Below, piece after piece: positions 42,780-52,635 of a DNA stretch of 64,000 nucleotides; position 1 is the stretch's first letter, and each line of letters starts with the position of its first letter. The position numbers and the translations under genes were made by a program. The notes under the pieces were generated by a model, which saw only the letters and a list, made by a program, of their open reading frames with translations, had not been told where the DNA came from and ran no database searches. Source of the stretch: Sphingobacterium allocomposti (lineage in GTDB: Bacteria; Bacteroidota; Bacteroidia; Sphingobacteriales; Sphingobacteriaceae); the NCBI RefSeq assembly GCF_008124885.1, contig NZ_VNHX01000026.1:1-64000 (forward strand), written 5' to 3'.

Positions 42780-43630
42780 GATATGAGAAGCTTCACGACT
42801 TTACGGTTTTTAGCGTATAGTTGTTGGCTTATAGTTTATAGCCATCTGCTTCACGACTTTACAAATCAACGGCTTTTAGCCATCCGCCATTAGCTATCTG
42901 CCATCTGCCATCTGCCATTAGCTATCTGCCATCTGCCACCTGCTATCCGCCATCTGCCATCCGCCAATAGCTATTAGCTTCACATCACGACTTTACAAAT
43001 CAACGACTTTACGGCTTTTTAGCTTATAGCTGTTGGCTTATAGCTTATAGCCATCTGCCATTAGCTATCCGCCATTTGCCATTTGCCAATAGCTATTAGC
43101 TTCACAGCACGACTTTACAAATCAACGACTTTACGGCTTTTTAGCTTATAGCCATCTGCCACCTGCTATCCGCCATTTGCCATTTGCCAATAGCTATTAG
43201 CTTCACATCACGACTTTACAAATCAACGACTTTACGGCTTTTTAGCTTATAGCCATCTGCCACCTGCTATCCGCCATTTGCCATTTGCCAATAGCTATTA
43301 GCTTCACAGCACGACTTTACAAATCAACGACTTTACGGCTTTTTAGCCATCCGCCATCTGCCATCTGCCATATGCCATCAGCTATCCGCCACCTGCTATC
43401 CGCCATCTGCCATCCGCCAATAGCTATTAGCTTCACATCACGACTTTACAAATCAACGACTTCACGGTTTTTAGCCATCCGCCATTTGCCAATAGCTATT
43501 AGCTTCACAGCACGACTTTACAAATCCCCGACTTTACGGCTTTTTAGCTTATAGCTGTTGGCTTATAGCTTATAGCCATCCGCCATCCGCCATCCGCCAT
43601 CTGCCATCCGCCATTTGCCATATGCCATCT
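42780..43630. repeat. Intergenic repeat array of 7-bp words, locus 1
   Basis: The array is built from words such as GCCATCT, GCCATTT and GCCATCC interleaved with a conserved block ACGACTTTACAAATCAACGA and TTTTTAGCTTATAGC. The conserved block starts at 42853, 42987, 43109, 43210, 43311, 43440 and 43512, so spacings are 134, 122, 101, 101, 129 and 72. Three of the spacings (122, 101, 129) differ by multiples of 7. An open frame of about 90 codons inside is repetitive and not a gene. No insertion-sequence ORF or CRISPR repeat/spacer pattern is present. Confidence 0.9.
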
Positions 43631-43634
43631 GCTT

Positions 43635-46016
43635 TTAGAACCGGATATTCAGCCCCAGGAGAAAATTAGTTTCTGCCTGGGGGTAGTAAGCATTTCCATA
43701 AAGGCGCGTACCATCGGTCGAAAGTCCTCCGTACGTATAGCCGTTGGCTTCGTATTTTTCATTAAAGATGTTGTTAATGGCTAAATTCGCGTCGATATGC
43801 TCTAGTCCCCAGGCAGCAAAATTATACCGTATACGGAGGTTGTTTACGAAAAACGGGTCTATACTGCGTTCTTTAGCCTGTGTATTATCCAGGTATTGTC
43901 TAGATACATATTTGCTTGCCAGGCTTATTTCTAACGGAGAAATAGGGGCATAAGAAAACTCGTTCGACAGTATAACTGACGGCGAGAAAGAAATGGTGGT
44001 CGACTTGTATGTCCTTTCCACCTGAGGAGCCCCTGTATCTCCCCAGTTGTCGTCCAGAACACTGAGATATTCGGTGTAATTTCGGATTCTATTTTCGCTG
44101 AGACCTGCTGTCGCTTTCCATTGCAATTGCTTCATCACCTGCCATCCCGCATCTAGTTCGAGTCCGATGCGGTAGCTATTCGGTACATTCTCGCGAATAT
44201 TGGCGCCGACGTCGTTGATCTCTCCTGTCAGGACGAGCTGGTCTTTATAGAACATTCCGTAGGCGTTTGCTCCTACATTAAGATTTCTCCCCCGTAGGCG
44301 GTAGCCGATCTCCATGTTGTGCATCTTTTCTGGTTTTGGTCTCGCATCGGCAAGAGAAGATACGTAGTCGTCGCGCACCGGCTCTTTGTGGGCAAAAGCA
44401 TACGACGCGTATACGTTGGCCGTAGGCGATAGTGTATACGTTGTACCGATCTTAGGATTGAAGAAATGATGTTTTATGTTTACATCGGCAAGTTGCTGGT
44501 TGTGATCATAGCCTTCGAACGTGTAATCGACAAACCGGTACTGTAGGTCGGCATAGAAGTGTGTTGATCCGAACCTGCCGTCCCATTTCCCATAAATATT
44601 GGCGTCGTTTTTCTCAGCATCATTAAAATAGTATTTATCACCGAGGCGGCTGGTTGAAGCGTACTGCGCCCATATCACTTCGCCATAGTGGTCGCCCCGA
44701 TATTGATTGGCAGCTCCGCCGATGGTCAGGTTTTGGCTGGCACTAAATTTATGGTTGAAAGAGAAGACCGTTCCATAGAAGTGGTTGTCCAGCCATCGGC
44801 GTCGTACGAGGTCGGTGCTATTTATTACTGTTTCGCCAATCTGGATCGGCTCGAAATTATACGTACTGAAGGGATCGTCGGATCTATATTCTTCATAGTA
44901 GCCCTTTCCCCGGGTGTAGTGTAAAGCCAGATTCCATGTGGTTCTTTCCGATGCAAAATAGTTATAATGCAGGTGGTGGTGCGTTTGTACATAATTGTCT
45001 GTCTGGTTTTCGTAGGTAAAGCGGTTATATCTACGATTTGTTCCCAGCATTTCTTCCGGAACGCCGTCCCAGGCCTGATAGGTCTTTTCTTTCCCCGAGA
45101 AGATAGTGGCCTTGAGTTGATGCTTTTCGCCGTAGTACCCACCGTCGAAATAGAATGATTTTAGATCAGACGAAGCACGTTCAATGTAGCCATCGGAGCT
45201 GATCCGTGATAATCGGGCATTAAATGCATATTTATCTTTTAGCAGTCCCGAACCGACTTTAACCGTGTTCTTCCATGTATTGTACGATCCGAATGTGTTG
45301 TTCAGCTCGGCATAAGGAGTGGTCTCAAGGGCGTCGGTTTGTATATTAAGCGAAGCTCCAAAGGCCCCCGCGCCGTTTGTAGAGGTTCCTATTCCACGCT
45401 GAATCTGTATGCTCTGCACACTGGATGCGAAATCAGGAAGGTTGACAAAGAAAGATCCCATACTTTCGGCATCATTCAAAGGGATACCGTTTAAGGTTAC
45501 GTTAATACGCTGGTTGTTTGATCCCCGTATGGTCATATTTGTATAGCCAATGCCCGCTCCTGCGTCGGAGCCGACCACGACGGAAGGCGTCTGATCCAGG
45601 AGAAAGGGTATGTCTTGCCCGAGGTTGAGGCGACTTAAATCCTCTTTCGAGAGGTTTTTAAATGTTGTGGCGGAGTTTTCAGCGGCCCGTGTTGCCATGA
45701 CCATTACTTCGCCCGTCATCCTGTTGTCGGGCTGGAGCGTTGCTGTAATATCGGACCGTTGCTGTAGATCTACCTGCGCCACATACGGAGCAAAGCCCAA
45801 GTACCGTACGGTAAGCTCTGCCGTTTTCGCTTGCTGACCTGAAAAAATGGCAGTTCCGTGTTCATCCGTAGATTTGGTGGTTCCCTGTAGCTGGACGGTC
45901 GCCCCCTGCAGTGGTTTGCTTCTGTGGTCGAGTACATATACAGTTACGTCTTTTTGAGCAAAGGCGATCAAGCTGGAAAGCCATATTGTGGCGGTAATCA
46001 ATGCTTGCTTTAACAT
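43635..46016 (-). CDS. TonB-dependent receptor under TPP riboswitch control (probable thiamine uptake)
   Basis: The 793-residue protein has a signal peptide ending near AFAQ, a carboxypeptidase-D-like domain (VTVYVLDHRSKPLQGATVQL), a plug (LPDFASSVQSIQIQRGIG, GSNNQRINVTLNGIPLND) and a 22-strand type beta-barrel ending with an aromatic residue (LLGLNIRF). It is of normal receptor length, not SusC length, and has no SusD partner. A TPP riboswitch lies about 70 bases upstream, which is the basis for predicting thiamine or a thiamine precursor as the ligand. Transcription starts at the riboswitch promoter. Confidence 0.93.
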   Translation of the reverse strand: MLKQALITATIWLSSLIAFAQKDVTVYVLDHRSKPLQGATVQLQGTTKSTDEHGTAIFSGQQAKTAELTVRYLGFAPYVAQVDLQQRSDITATLQPDNRMTGEVMVMATRAAENSATTFKNLSKEDLSRLNLGQDIPFLLDQTPSVVVGSDAGAGIGYTNMTIRGSNNQRINVTLNGIPLNDAESMGSFFVNLPDFASSVQSIQIQRGIGTSTNGAGAFGASLNIQTDALETTPYAELNNTFGSYNTWKNTVKVGSGLLKDKYAFNARLSRISSDGYIERASSDLKSFYFDGGYYGEKHQLKATIFSGKEKTYQAWDGVPEEMLGTNRRYNRFTYENQTDNYVQTHHHLHYNYFASERTTWNLALHYTRGKGYYEEYRSDDPFSTYNFEPIQIGETVINSTDLVRRRWLDNHFYGTVFSFNHKFSASQNLTIGGAANQYRGDHYGEVIWAQYASTSRLGDKYYFNDAEKNDANIYGKWDGRFGSTHFYADLQYRFVDYTFEGYDHNQQLADVNIKHHFFNPKIGTTYTLSPTANVYASYAFAHKEPVRDDYVSSLADARPKPEKMHNMEIGYRLRGRNLNVGANAYGMFYKDQLVLTGEINDVGANIRENVPNSYRIGLELDAGWQVMKQLQWKATAGLSENRIRNYTEYLSVLDDNWGDTGAPQVERTYKSTTISFSPSVILSNEFSYAPISPLEISLASKYVSRQYLDNTQAKERSIDPFFVNNLRIRYNFAAWGLEHIDANLAINNIFNEKYEANGYTYGGLSTDGTRLYGNAYYPQAETNFLLGLNIRF

Positions 46017-46084
46017 AAAAAATAAAAATTAATACAGTTAAACCTACTATTGCAAGGGGTTACCAATAGTTATTTATTTAACCA

Positions 46085-46190
46085 ACCTTTCCCTACGCCA
46101 GCATTATCTGGATCAGGTGTGTCCCTATCGGAATTGGGACCGGGTATAATCTCAGCCTTTGTTTGTGTCCGAAAACAAGGCACCCCTATG
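46085..46190 (-). promoter_or_regulatory. TPP riboswitch (thiamine pyrophosphate aptamer)
   Basis: On the minus strand the region contains AGGGGTGCC at the 5' end, GGCTGAGA, CCC and the conserved 3' part ACCTGATC...TAATGCTGGCGTAGGGAA of the THI element. It sits about 70 bases upstream of the receptor start, so it probably controls it by blocking translation or ending transcription when TPP is high. I do not see an obvious terminator, so translational control is more likely. Confidence 0.95.
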
Positions 46191-46196
46191 ATGCCG

Positions 46197-46227
46197 CAAA
46201 AATAGAGATTAATTCCGTAAACACAAA
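46197..46227 (-). promoter_or_regulatory. Promoter of the TPP-riboswitch transcript
   Basis: TTTG (46227-46224) and TATTTTTG (46204-46197) are separated by 19 bp on the minus strand, a perfect Bacteroidota promoter. Transcription would begin right at the aptamer 5' end. Confidence 0.7.
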
Positions 46228-46400
46228 TTGTCTGTTTTATTTAAAATATTTAGAACGAATTTTTTAGTTGATGAAAGTTGTTTTTCATTGGATAAAAATT
46301 ATAAATTAGCGGGCTTGTTTTTAAAGAGATTTTTTTACAGATGGGATCATGGCTCCATTTTTGATTTCTTCTAAGAACACGAAATTAGTTTAGTAGGGAA

Positions 46401-47570
46401 ATGAAGTACGTTTCAGCGAGTATAGTTGTGCCGGTAAAGGGCAACTTCATAAAAAATGGTGTGGTCGCTATCGACGGATCCGGTACAGTGACGGGCGTTT
46501 TCGCGGAAGACGACCCGCTCGTGCGCGAGGTTGCAGTGGAATTTCACGATGGCGTATTAGTTCCCGGGTTCGTAAATGCCCATTGTCATATCGAGCTTTC
46601 ACACATGTTGGGCAAGACCGATCGGGAAGTAGGACTGCCTAAATTTTTGTCGACTGTCATGAAGATGCGGGCGGCGGAGCCAGATGAAATCATTGCCGAC
46701 ATCAAGAGGGCCGACCGGTCGATGTACGAGAAAGGGATTCAGGCGGTAGGGGATCATGTAAACACCGAGCTATCTGCCGCCGTAAAGAAAGAAAGTCCTA
46801 TCATCTATCATACGTTTGTCGAGCTGATGGCTATGGCGAAAGAAGATATACAGCCGAGAATAGACCGGGCCAGAGATATAGAGTTTTATTTTGAGCCGGA
46901 TCGTGCGTCTATTACGCCGCATGCTCCATACTCCTGTTCGAAGGATTTCTTCAAAGTGTTTCGGAAGATGATTAGGGAAGATAATCTGTTAAGTATTCAT
47001 AACCAAGAAAGTGAGGAGGAAAACAGGTTATTCCGTTATAAGGAAGGTGCGTTTCTGGACTTCTATGCCGAAATGGGTTTAGACGCCAGCGCTTTTAAAG
47101 CCCAGGCGAGGAACTCTGTGCAATCTTACTTGCCGCATCTTCCCCGGAACAATAAGCTTATTTTGGTGCACAACACGTTTACCTCCCTAAAGGATGTTGA
47201 TTTTATTAACAGACAGGGGCGCGATGTCTTCTTTTGTGTCTGTCCTAAGGCAAACTTATACATAGAGGGTAAACTCCCTAAAATACTGAATTTCGTTCCC
47301 GACCAGGAAAGGATGGTCATCGGGACCGATAGCCTGGCATCCAACGATACGTTGGACATATTGGAGGAGATGAAGGTCTTGGCAGATCATTTTGATCACC
47401 TTGATTTTCTTCAGATTTTACAGTGGGCGACGATAAACGGGGCGGCAGCCCTCGGCCTGTCGGATATGTTGGGATCTATAGAAGTAGGTAAGCGCCCGGG
47501 CCTTGTCCTATTGGAGGGTATGCATAACCTCCGTCTGACGGACAATGTGACCTCACGCCGACTCGTTTAG
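46401..47570 (+). CDS. Amidohydrolase family protein (deaminase-like)
   Basis: The 389-residue protein has the amidohydrolase metal motif VPGFVNAHCHIELSHMLG (HxH), then SITPHAPYSCSKDF, LLSIHNQESEEENRLF, LILVHNTFTS, FFCVCPKANLYIEGKLP and MVIGTDSLASNDTLDILEE (catalytic Asp). The layout is that of SsnA/AtzA-type deaminases and of aminodeoxyfutalosine deaminases of the alternative menaquinone pathway. No other menaquinone gene is adjacent, so the substrate is open. Confidence 0.85.
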   Translation: MKYVSASIVVPVKGNFIKNGVVAIDGSGTVTGVFAEDDPLVREVAVEFHDGVLVPGFVNAHCHIELSHMLGKTDREVGLPKFLSTVMKMRAAEPDEIIADIKRADRSMYEKGIQAVGDHVNTELSAAVKKESPIIYHTFVELMAMAKEDIQPRIDRARDIEFYFEPDRASITPHAPYSCSKDFFKVFRKMIREDNLLSIHNQESEEENRLFRYKEGAFLDFYAEMGLDASAFKAQARNSVQSYLPHLPRNNKLILVHNTFTSLKDVDFINRQGRDVFFCVCPKANLYIEGKLPKILNFVPDQERMVIGTDSLASNDTLDILEEMKVLADHFDHLDFLQILQWATINGAAALGLSDMLGSIEVGKRPGLVLLEGMHNLRLTDNVTSRRLV

Positions 47571-47723
47571 CGATCAGCAAAAATACGGAATGGGCGAGAA
47601 CCAGCAGCCCGCCAAGCCGAAAAGAAGAATTGGGGGGCATCAAGGGCGACTGCCCCGGTGGATGGCTTAGGAAAAAGATTTCGGGTGCTGGTGAATGCGG
47701 CGCATTTTAGCTAAGTTTGTTTT

Positions 47724-48002
47724 ATGAAGCGTTTTAATATACATGTCACGGGTAAGGTGCAGGGCGTGTACTTCCGGGCCACCTGCAAGGCCGTCGCAGA
47801 CCAGCTTGGTGTAAAAGGATTTGTTGTCAATGAGCCGGATGGCTCTGTATATATAGAGGCGGAGGGAGGCGCCTTTGCTTTAGAATCCTTACTTGAGTTT
47901 TGTCATGAAGGGCCGGACCGTGCCGAGGTGGAACATGTGACGTATGAGGAAGCGCCGCTCAGGGGTTTCCGTAATTTCGAGGTGTTAAAGAAAAGAAAGT
48001 AA
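47724..48002 (+). CDS. Acylphosphatase
   Basis: The 92-residue protein is a standard acylphosphatase: RFNIHVTGKVQGVYFRATCKAVADQLGVKGFVVNEPDGSVYIEAEG, with the catalytic Arg of VYFRATC and Asn of VVNEPDGS. It hydrolyses acyl-phosphate bonds. A TAAGTTTG box ends 4 bases before the ATG (47712-47719), suggesting a nearly leaderless transcript. It ends 5 bases before the flippase gene, so the two may be co-transcribed. Confidence 0.95.
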   Translation: MKRFNIHVTGKVQGVYFRATCKAVADQLGVKGFVVNEPDGSVYIEAEGGAFALESLLEFCHEGPDRAEVEHVTYEEAPLRGFRNFEVLKKRK

Positions 48003-48007
48003 TCGCT

Positions 48008-49510
48008 GTGTCGGTCGTAAAGAAGTTCATAGGTGATACAGCAATTTACGGGCTATCCACTATTGTCTCTCGTCTCCTTAATTTTGTCCTAACCCCCGTG
48101 TTCGTCCGTAAATTTCCTGCGTCGGTGTACGGGATTTTTACGAACGTATATTCTTGGGCAGCTCTTGTCAATACATTCCTGGCGTTCGGCATGGAAACCA
48201 CTTATTTCCGTTTCCTCCAGAAATTTGAGAAAGGAGAACGGAATCGGGTGTTTAACAGCACGTTTATTGTCACGCTTTGTACCTCTACCGTCTTTCTTAC
48301 TCTGTTATTCACGTTTGCCGGACCTATCGCAGGCTGGTTTGGACAAAAGGGTATACAGTCTATATCCGACTATCAGACGTATGTGACCCTAATGGGCGTC
48401 ACGCTAGCTGTCGATGCTTTGGCTGTTGTGCCATTTGCTAAGCTGCGTTCGGAAAACCGTCCTATCCGGTACGGCGCGCTTAAGCTCGTTAACATTATCG
48501 TCTTTGTGTGTGTCAGCCTTTTTTTTATTCTTTTTCTACCGTGGCTGCTGAAGCTTTACCCGCAGTATCAGTCTTATTTTCTCTGGTATAGGGAGAATTG
48601 GCTGGGATATGTCTTTCTGGCAAACCTGATCGCGAGTTCCGTTACGTTGATCATGTTGTTGCCGGAGTTTAAGGCCTTTCGGCTCAAGGTCGATTATGAG
48701 CTGCTGCGCTCGATGTTCAACTATAGCTTCCCAATCTTTGTGGCCAACCTATCCTTTATTATAAATGAGCACTTAGATAAGGTGCTGATGCCCAGTTTGC
48801 TGCCCGACGGTGTAGGAGAGCGTGATCTGGGGATTTATGGGGCGATAACAAAGATAGCCGTATTTCTTAGTATCTTCGTTCAGGCTTTCCGTCTGGGCGC
48901 TGAGCCTTTTTTCTTCTCCTATGCCAAAAATCAGCATGCAAAGAAGACCTATGCGCTTATCATGGAATATTTTGCCATTTTCATGATGTTGGTCATGATG
49001 GGACTGTCCATGAACATTGAGTGGCTTAAGTACTTTATAGAAGGTGGGAATGCCGCCGAAACAGCTAAGTACTGGTCGGGCCTCGATTATATACCGCTCA
49101 TACTATTTAACTATGTCCTGCTGGGGATTTATATGAATCTCTCCATCTGGTATAAGCTGTCGGATCAAACCCGATATGGACTATATATATCGGGAATAGG
49201 GGCGATCATTACCTGTGTCTGCTGTTATATATTTATTCCGAGGTGGAGCTATATAGGAGCTATCATAGTGACGTCCATCACGTACTTGACCATGGTAAGT
49301 CTGTCCTACTACTGGGGGCAGAAAAACTATGCTATTCCTTATAGGCTGAGGAAGATTGCCGGACATATCCTATTAGGGTCGGCCCTTGTCGCTTCGAACT
49401 ATATCTTATTTGACCGGAATGTCTGGACGGGGAACCTCATGTTACTCCTTTATATCGGCTACGTTGCCTTTTCCGAGAGAAAGTTTCTGCTGAACATCAT
49501 CCGTTCCTGA
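48008..49510 (+). CDS. Lipopolysaccharide/oligosaccharide flippase (MOP superfamily)
   Basis: The 500-residue protein starts at a GTG and has about 12-14 hydrophobic helices spread over its length, as in Wzx/MurJ-like members of the MOP superfamily. Landmarks are FIGDTAIYGLSTIVSRLLNFVLTPVFVRKF at the N-terminus and MFNYSFPIFVANLSFIINEHLDKVLMPSLLP in the middle. It is expected to move lipid-linked sugars across the inner membrane for polysaccharide synthesis. It is not beside other glycosyltransferase genes, so its substrate is unknown. Confidence 0.88.
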   Translation: MSVVKKFIGDTAIYGLSTIVSRLLNFVLTPVFVRKFPASVYGIFTNVYSWAALVNTFLAFGMETTYFRFLQKFEKGERNRVFNSTFIVTLCTSTVFLTLLFTFAGPIAGWFGQKGIQSISDYQTYVTLMGVTLAVDALAVVPFAKLRSENRPIRYGALKLVNIIVFVCVSLFFILFLPWLLKLYPQYQSYFLWYRENWLGYVFLANLIASSVTLIMLLPEFKAFRLKVDYELLRSMFNYSFPIFVANLSFIINEHLDKVLMPSLLPDGVGERDLGIYGAITKIAVFLSIFVQAFRLGAEPFFFSYAKNQHAKKTYALIMEYFAIFMMLVMMGLSMNIEWLKYFIEGGNAAETAKYWSGLDYIPLILFNYVLLGIYMNLSIWYKLSDQTRYGLYISGIGAIITCVCCYIFIPRWSYIGAIIVTSITYLTMVSLSYYWGQKNYAIPYRLRKIAGHILLGSALVASNYILFDRNVWTGNLMLLLYIGYVAFSERKFLLNIIRS

Positions 49511-49540
49511 CGGTTCTCCCCAGAGATCCGGAGGAGCCGT

Positions 49541-50536
49541 TTAAACGGCCTCCTCTGCAAATCTGTGCTTTATTTCTTCGAGTACTTCGAGAATTTCCCG
49601 ATAGTCCTGTAAGTTGACGAGCGATGTACGGTATTCTTTAAAATTCGGAATCCCTTTGAAGTAGTTGGCATAATGCCGGCGCATCTCAAATACTCCGGTT
49701 TTTTCGCCTTTCCACTCGATGGATTTGTTGAGATGCGTTTTACATACTTCTACCCGTTCGCCAATTGTTGGTCCTTCGAGGCGTTGGCCCGTCTCGAAAA
49801 AATGTTTGATCTCTCGAAAAATCCATGGATATCCGATCGACGCCCGTCCAATCATGATTCCGTCGACTTCAAACTCCTGGCGCCAGGCTGCCGCCTTCTC
49901 CACAGAGTCCACGTCTCCATTGCCAAAAATCGGAATATGTATGCGGGGGTTCCGCTTTACATCCCGGATCATGGTCCAGTCGGCTTGCCCTTTATACATC
50001 TGCGAACGGGTGCGACCGTGGATGGAGAGGGCTTTTATGCCGACGTCCTGTAGCCGTTCGGCCACTTCATAAACGTTTTTTGTGGTGTCGTCCCAGCCAA
50101 GACGGGTTTTTACGGTTACGGGCAGGTGTGTCGCTTCGACTACCGCCTTGGTCATAGCAACCATCTTATCAACGTCCTGCAGGAGACTGGCACCCGCACC
50201 TCTACAAGCGACATTCTTTACAGGACAGCCGTAGTTGATGTCTATCAGGTCCGGCTGTGCTAAGGTACAGATCTCGGCAGATCGGCGCATGCTTTCTATG
50301 TCCGAGCCAAAGATCTGGATCCCGATAGGCCTTTCATATTCGAAAATGTCCAACTTCTGCTTAGACTTCGCCGCATCGCGGATCAAGCCTTCTGAAGAGA
50401 TAAACTCCGTGTACATCATGTCCACTCCGTTTTGCTTGCAGACGTAGCGGAACGGGGGATCACTAACATCTTCCATCGGAGCAAGAAGCAACGGAAATTC
50501 TCCTAAATCAATATGTTCACCAATCTTTACAGTCAT
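49541..50536 (-). CDS. dusB: tRNA-dihydrouridine synthase
   Basis: The 331-residue protein (start MTVKIGEHI) is a Dus family flavoenzyme: FPLLLAPMEDVSDPPFRYVCK (FMN site), IQIFGSDIESMRRS, DINYGCPVKNVACRGAGASLLQD with the catalytic Cys, LPVTVKTRLGWDDTTKNV, LSIHGRTRSQMYKG and IPIFGNGDVDSVEKA. It reduces uridines in the D-loop of tRNA. The frame extends to 50608, but that part is encoded by the intergenic heptamer repeat, so the start at 50536 is preferred. Confidence 0.94.
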   Translation of the reverse strand: MTVKIGEHIDLGEFPLLLAPMEDVSDPPFRYVCKQNGVDMMYTEFISSEGLIRDAAKSKQKLDIFEYERPIGIQIFGSDIESMRRSAEICTLAQPDLIDINYGCPVKNVACRGAGASLLQDVDKMVAMTKAVVEATHLPVTVKTRLGWDDTTKNVYEVAERLQDVGIKALSIHGRTRSQMYKGQADWTMIRDVKRNPRIHIPIFGNGDVDSVEKAAAWRQEFEVDGIMIGRASIGYPWIFREIKHFFETGQRLEGPTIGERVEVCKTHLNKSIEWKGEKTGVFEMRRHYANYFKGIPNFKEYRTSLVNLQDYREILEVLEEIKHRFAEEAV

Positions 50537-50577
50537 CTCCAAAATTTTTACAAAGGTACGAAAAATCAAAATATTAG

Positions 50578-50840
50578 CTATTGGCATATGGCATATGGCA
50601 GATAGCATATGGCAGATGGCTAAAAGCCGTGAAGTCGTTGATTTGTAAAGTCGTGAAGCAGATAGCTAATGGCAGATGGCTAAAAGCCGTGAAGTCGCTG
50701 ATTTGTAAAGTCGTGATGTGAAGCTAATGGCGGATGGCTAAAAACCGTGAAGTCGTTGATTTGTAAAGTCGTGATGTGAAGCTAATAGCTATTTGCAGAT
50801 GGCAGATAGTTAAAAGCCGTAAAGCCGTTGGTTTGTAAAG
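50578..50840. repeat. Intergenic repeat of 7-bp words, locus 2 (inverted relative to locus 1)
   Basis: Words GGCATAT, GGCAGAT and AGCTAAT alternate with GCCGTGAAGTCGTTGATTTG and GTAAAGTCGTGAAG, which are the reverse complement of the conserved block of locus 1. About three copies fill the space between the dusB start and the tag stop. No gene is seen in 50537-50959. Confidence 0.85.
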
Positions 50841-50959
50841 TTCGAAGAAGTAAAAATTAAAAAGTAAAAATTAAAAAAAGCTGTAAAGGCGTGGAGTTGC
50901 TGATTCGTAAAGCTAATATCTAGTTTCTAACATCTCACTACTCATATCTCACTACTAAA

Positions 50960-51526
50960 TTATTTGAATTGGCAGTCGTCGAGGTGGTCGTTTACCATTC
51001 CGACAGCCTGCATAAACGCGTAACAGATTGTAGTACCAAAAAATTTGACTCCTCTTTTCTTCAGATCTTTGGCGATCCGATCTGACGCGTCGCTACGTGT
51101 CGCGGCATGGCGCAGATCTTTCAAGGAGTTAACGACGGGTTTACCATCGGGCATGAAGGTGTAGAGATAGCTGTAGAAAGACCCGAACTCCCGTTGTATC
51201 TGCATGAATACCTGCGCATTCGTGATAGTGGCCTCTATCTTGCCGCGGTGCCGGATGATGTCCGGATTGGTTACCAGCTCTTCGACGTGCTGCGGCGTAA
51301 ATGCAGCTACTTTTTTATAATCAAAGTTGGCAAAAGCACGGCGGTAGCCTTCGCGCCGTCTCAGGATGGTTATCCAACTCAGTCCGGCTTGTGCAGATTC
51401 GAGGACGAGAAATTCAAATAGTACCTGATCGTCCGTTACAGGTTTGCCCCACTCTTCATCATGGTATTTCACATACAGTTCGTCGGTTCCGCACCAGGGG
51501 CAGCGCGTAATTTGTTGGTTGTCCAT
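50960..51526 (-). CDS. tag: DNA-3-methyladenine glycosylase I
   Basis: The 188-residue protein is a Tag glycosylase: RCPWCGTDELYVKYHDEEWG at the N-terminus (zinc Cys and conserved Glu), ESAQAGLSWITILRRREGYRRAF, FNLDY-like FANFDYKKVAAF, and C-terminal KFFGTTICYAFMQAVGMVNDHLDDC with zinc-binding Cys and His. It excises 3-methyladenine from alkylated DNA. The protein is full length. It lies between the locus 2 repeat and a divergent DUF4271 gene. Confidence 0.95.
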   Translation of the reverse strand: MDNQQITRCPWCGTDELYVKYHDEEWGKPVTDDQVLFEFLVLESAQAGLSWITILRRREGYRRAFANFDYKKVAAFTPQHVEELVTNPDIIRHRGKIEATITNAQVFMQIQREFGSFYSYLYTFMPDGKPVVNSLKDLRHAATRSDASDRIAKDLKKRGVKFFGTTICYAFMQAVGMVNDHLDDCQFK

Positions 51527-51703
51527 GTTTCGTTTCTTAGCTTGCTGATTTGTTCATATTTAAATAGTCTGTGCTTTTTTTGCCATATGGCATGTCCGGG
51601 TTTCCCGCGGCGAGGTTGCTGGGTTCGGTCATTTTCACTTGTGTTTGTGCTTTGACAATCATGAACATTTCTTACTTTTACGCCAAAGTAAGGATTTTTT
51701 TAG

Positions 51704-52624
51704 ATGTATCTGTTAAAACGGTTCCTTTTGAGTAGTCTGCTCTGTCTGCAAGTCGGCTTTGGAAATGCGCAGACCGATTCTGTGGACCATCCGGTGGATA
51801 CATTGCAGACTGTGGCGGAAGCGGTAGATACGTTCAACTATGTCTTTCCGCCCGAGGAGCGGCCGAATCAACTCTTAGAACAGTTTTTGGCTGATATTCA
51901 GCTGCGGAGTATAGATCCCGTACAGATGCTCCTGTCAATGCGCGATGCCGCCCCCGAGCCGGACGGTCGGCAGGGATTAATCAAAAGTGAACGCCCCTCT
52001 TGGGTGTTGCTGGCTGTGTTTACCTTGTTTTTGGCGATAGCCGTAGTCCGCTTACTTTTTCCGGGGGATTTCACACGTATCGTGCAGGCCTACTTTGACG
52101 AGCGGACGCTGCAGCAGGTAAGTAAGGAGGATAACATGCTGACGTCATGGCCTTACATTTTCCTGTATCTCATTTTTAGCCTCGCGTTGGGATTGTTTAT
52201 AGTACTGATAGAATCGTCGTTTACCCGTTCGGACATTTTGAATTGGAATAATTATGGAAGAACAGCACTCGTGGTAGCCGTTCTGTTTATTGTTAAGATA
52301 CTTATCATTCGGTTTATTTCGTTTGTTTTTGAGATAGACCGGTTGGTCCGGGAGTATGTGACTGTGCTATATTTAGTTTATTTTAACAGTATGCTGCTGT
52401 TGATGCCCTTTCTTTTGGTTGTAACGTTTTTGCCGACGTATTACTTTAAATTTGTGTTAATTTTGTTTGCTGTAGTCGTTTGTAGCCTGTTCATTTATAG
52501 GTTTTTGCGAACCGCTTTCCGGCTTTTTGGAAATCTAAAGTTTTCAGTTTTTTATTTAATTCTGTATCTTTGCGCACTTGAAGTAGCGCCGATTTTGATA
52601 TTGGTTAGAACATTGAGCAATTAA
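51704..52624 (+). CDS. DUF4271 domain-containing membrane protein
   Basis: The 306-residue protein has a signal-like N-terminus (MYLLKRFLLSSLLCLQVGFG), a soluble acidic part (about 20-100) and about six hydrophobic helices over the rest, of which the last (FLYLILYLCALEVAPILILV-like, near the C-terminus) precedes a short tail. The family is DUF4271, of unknown function and widespread in Bacteroidota. It is 11 bases upstream of hemD, an arrangement conserved in this phylum, which suggests a link to haem synthesis or to envelope functions. Confidence 0.8.
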   Translation: MYLLKRFLLSSLLCLQVGFGNAQTDSVDHPVDTLQTVAEAVDTFNYVFPPEERPNQLLEQFLADIQLRSIDPVQMLLSMRDAAPEPDGRQGLIKSERPSWVLLAVFTLFLAIAVVRLLFPGDFTRIVQAYFDERTLQQVSKEDNMLTSWPYIFLYLIFSLALGLFIVLIESSFTRSDILNWNNYGRTALVVAVLFIVKILIIRFISFVFEIDRLVREYVTVLYLVYFNSMLLLMPFLLVVTFLPTYYFKFVLILFAVVVCSLFIYRFLRTAFRLFGNLKFSVFYLILYLCALEVAPILILVRTLSN

Positions 52625-52635
52625 AAAAATTGAAT

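Noticed and set aside
43285..43554. Open frame of about 90 codons inside repeat locus 1
   Set aside because: It is made only of translated heptamer words with no domain or signal. The repeat period of 7 is not a multiple of 3, so the frame is a by-product.
42780..43630. Possible CRISPR array
   Set aside because: The intervals are not unique spacers; they consist of the same heptamer words. Repeat blocks are not of constant length and no cas gene is nearby.
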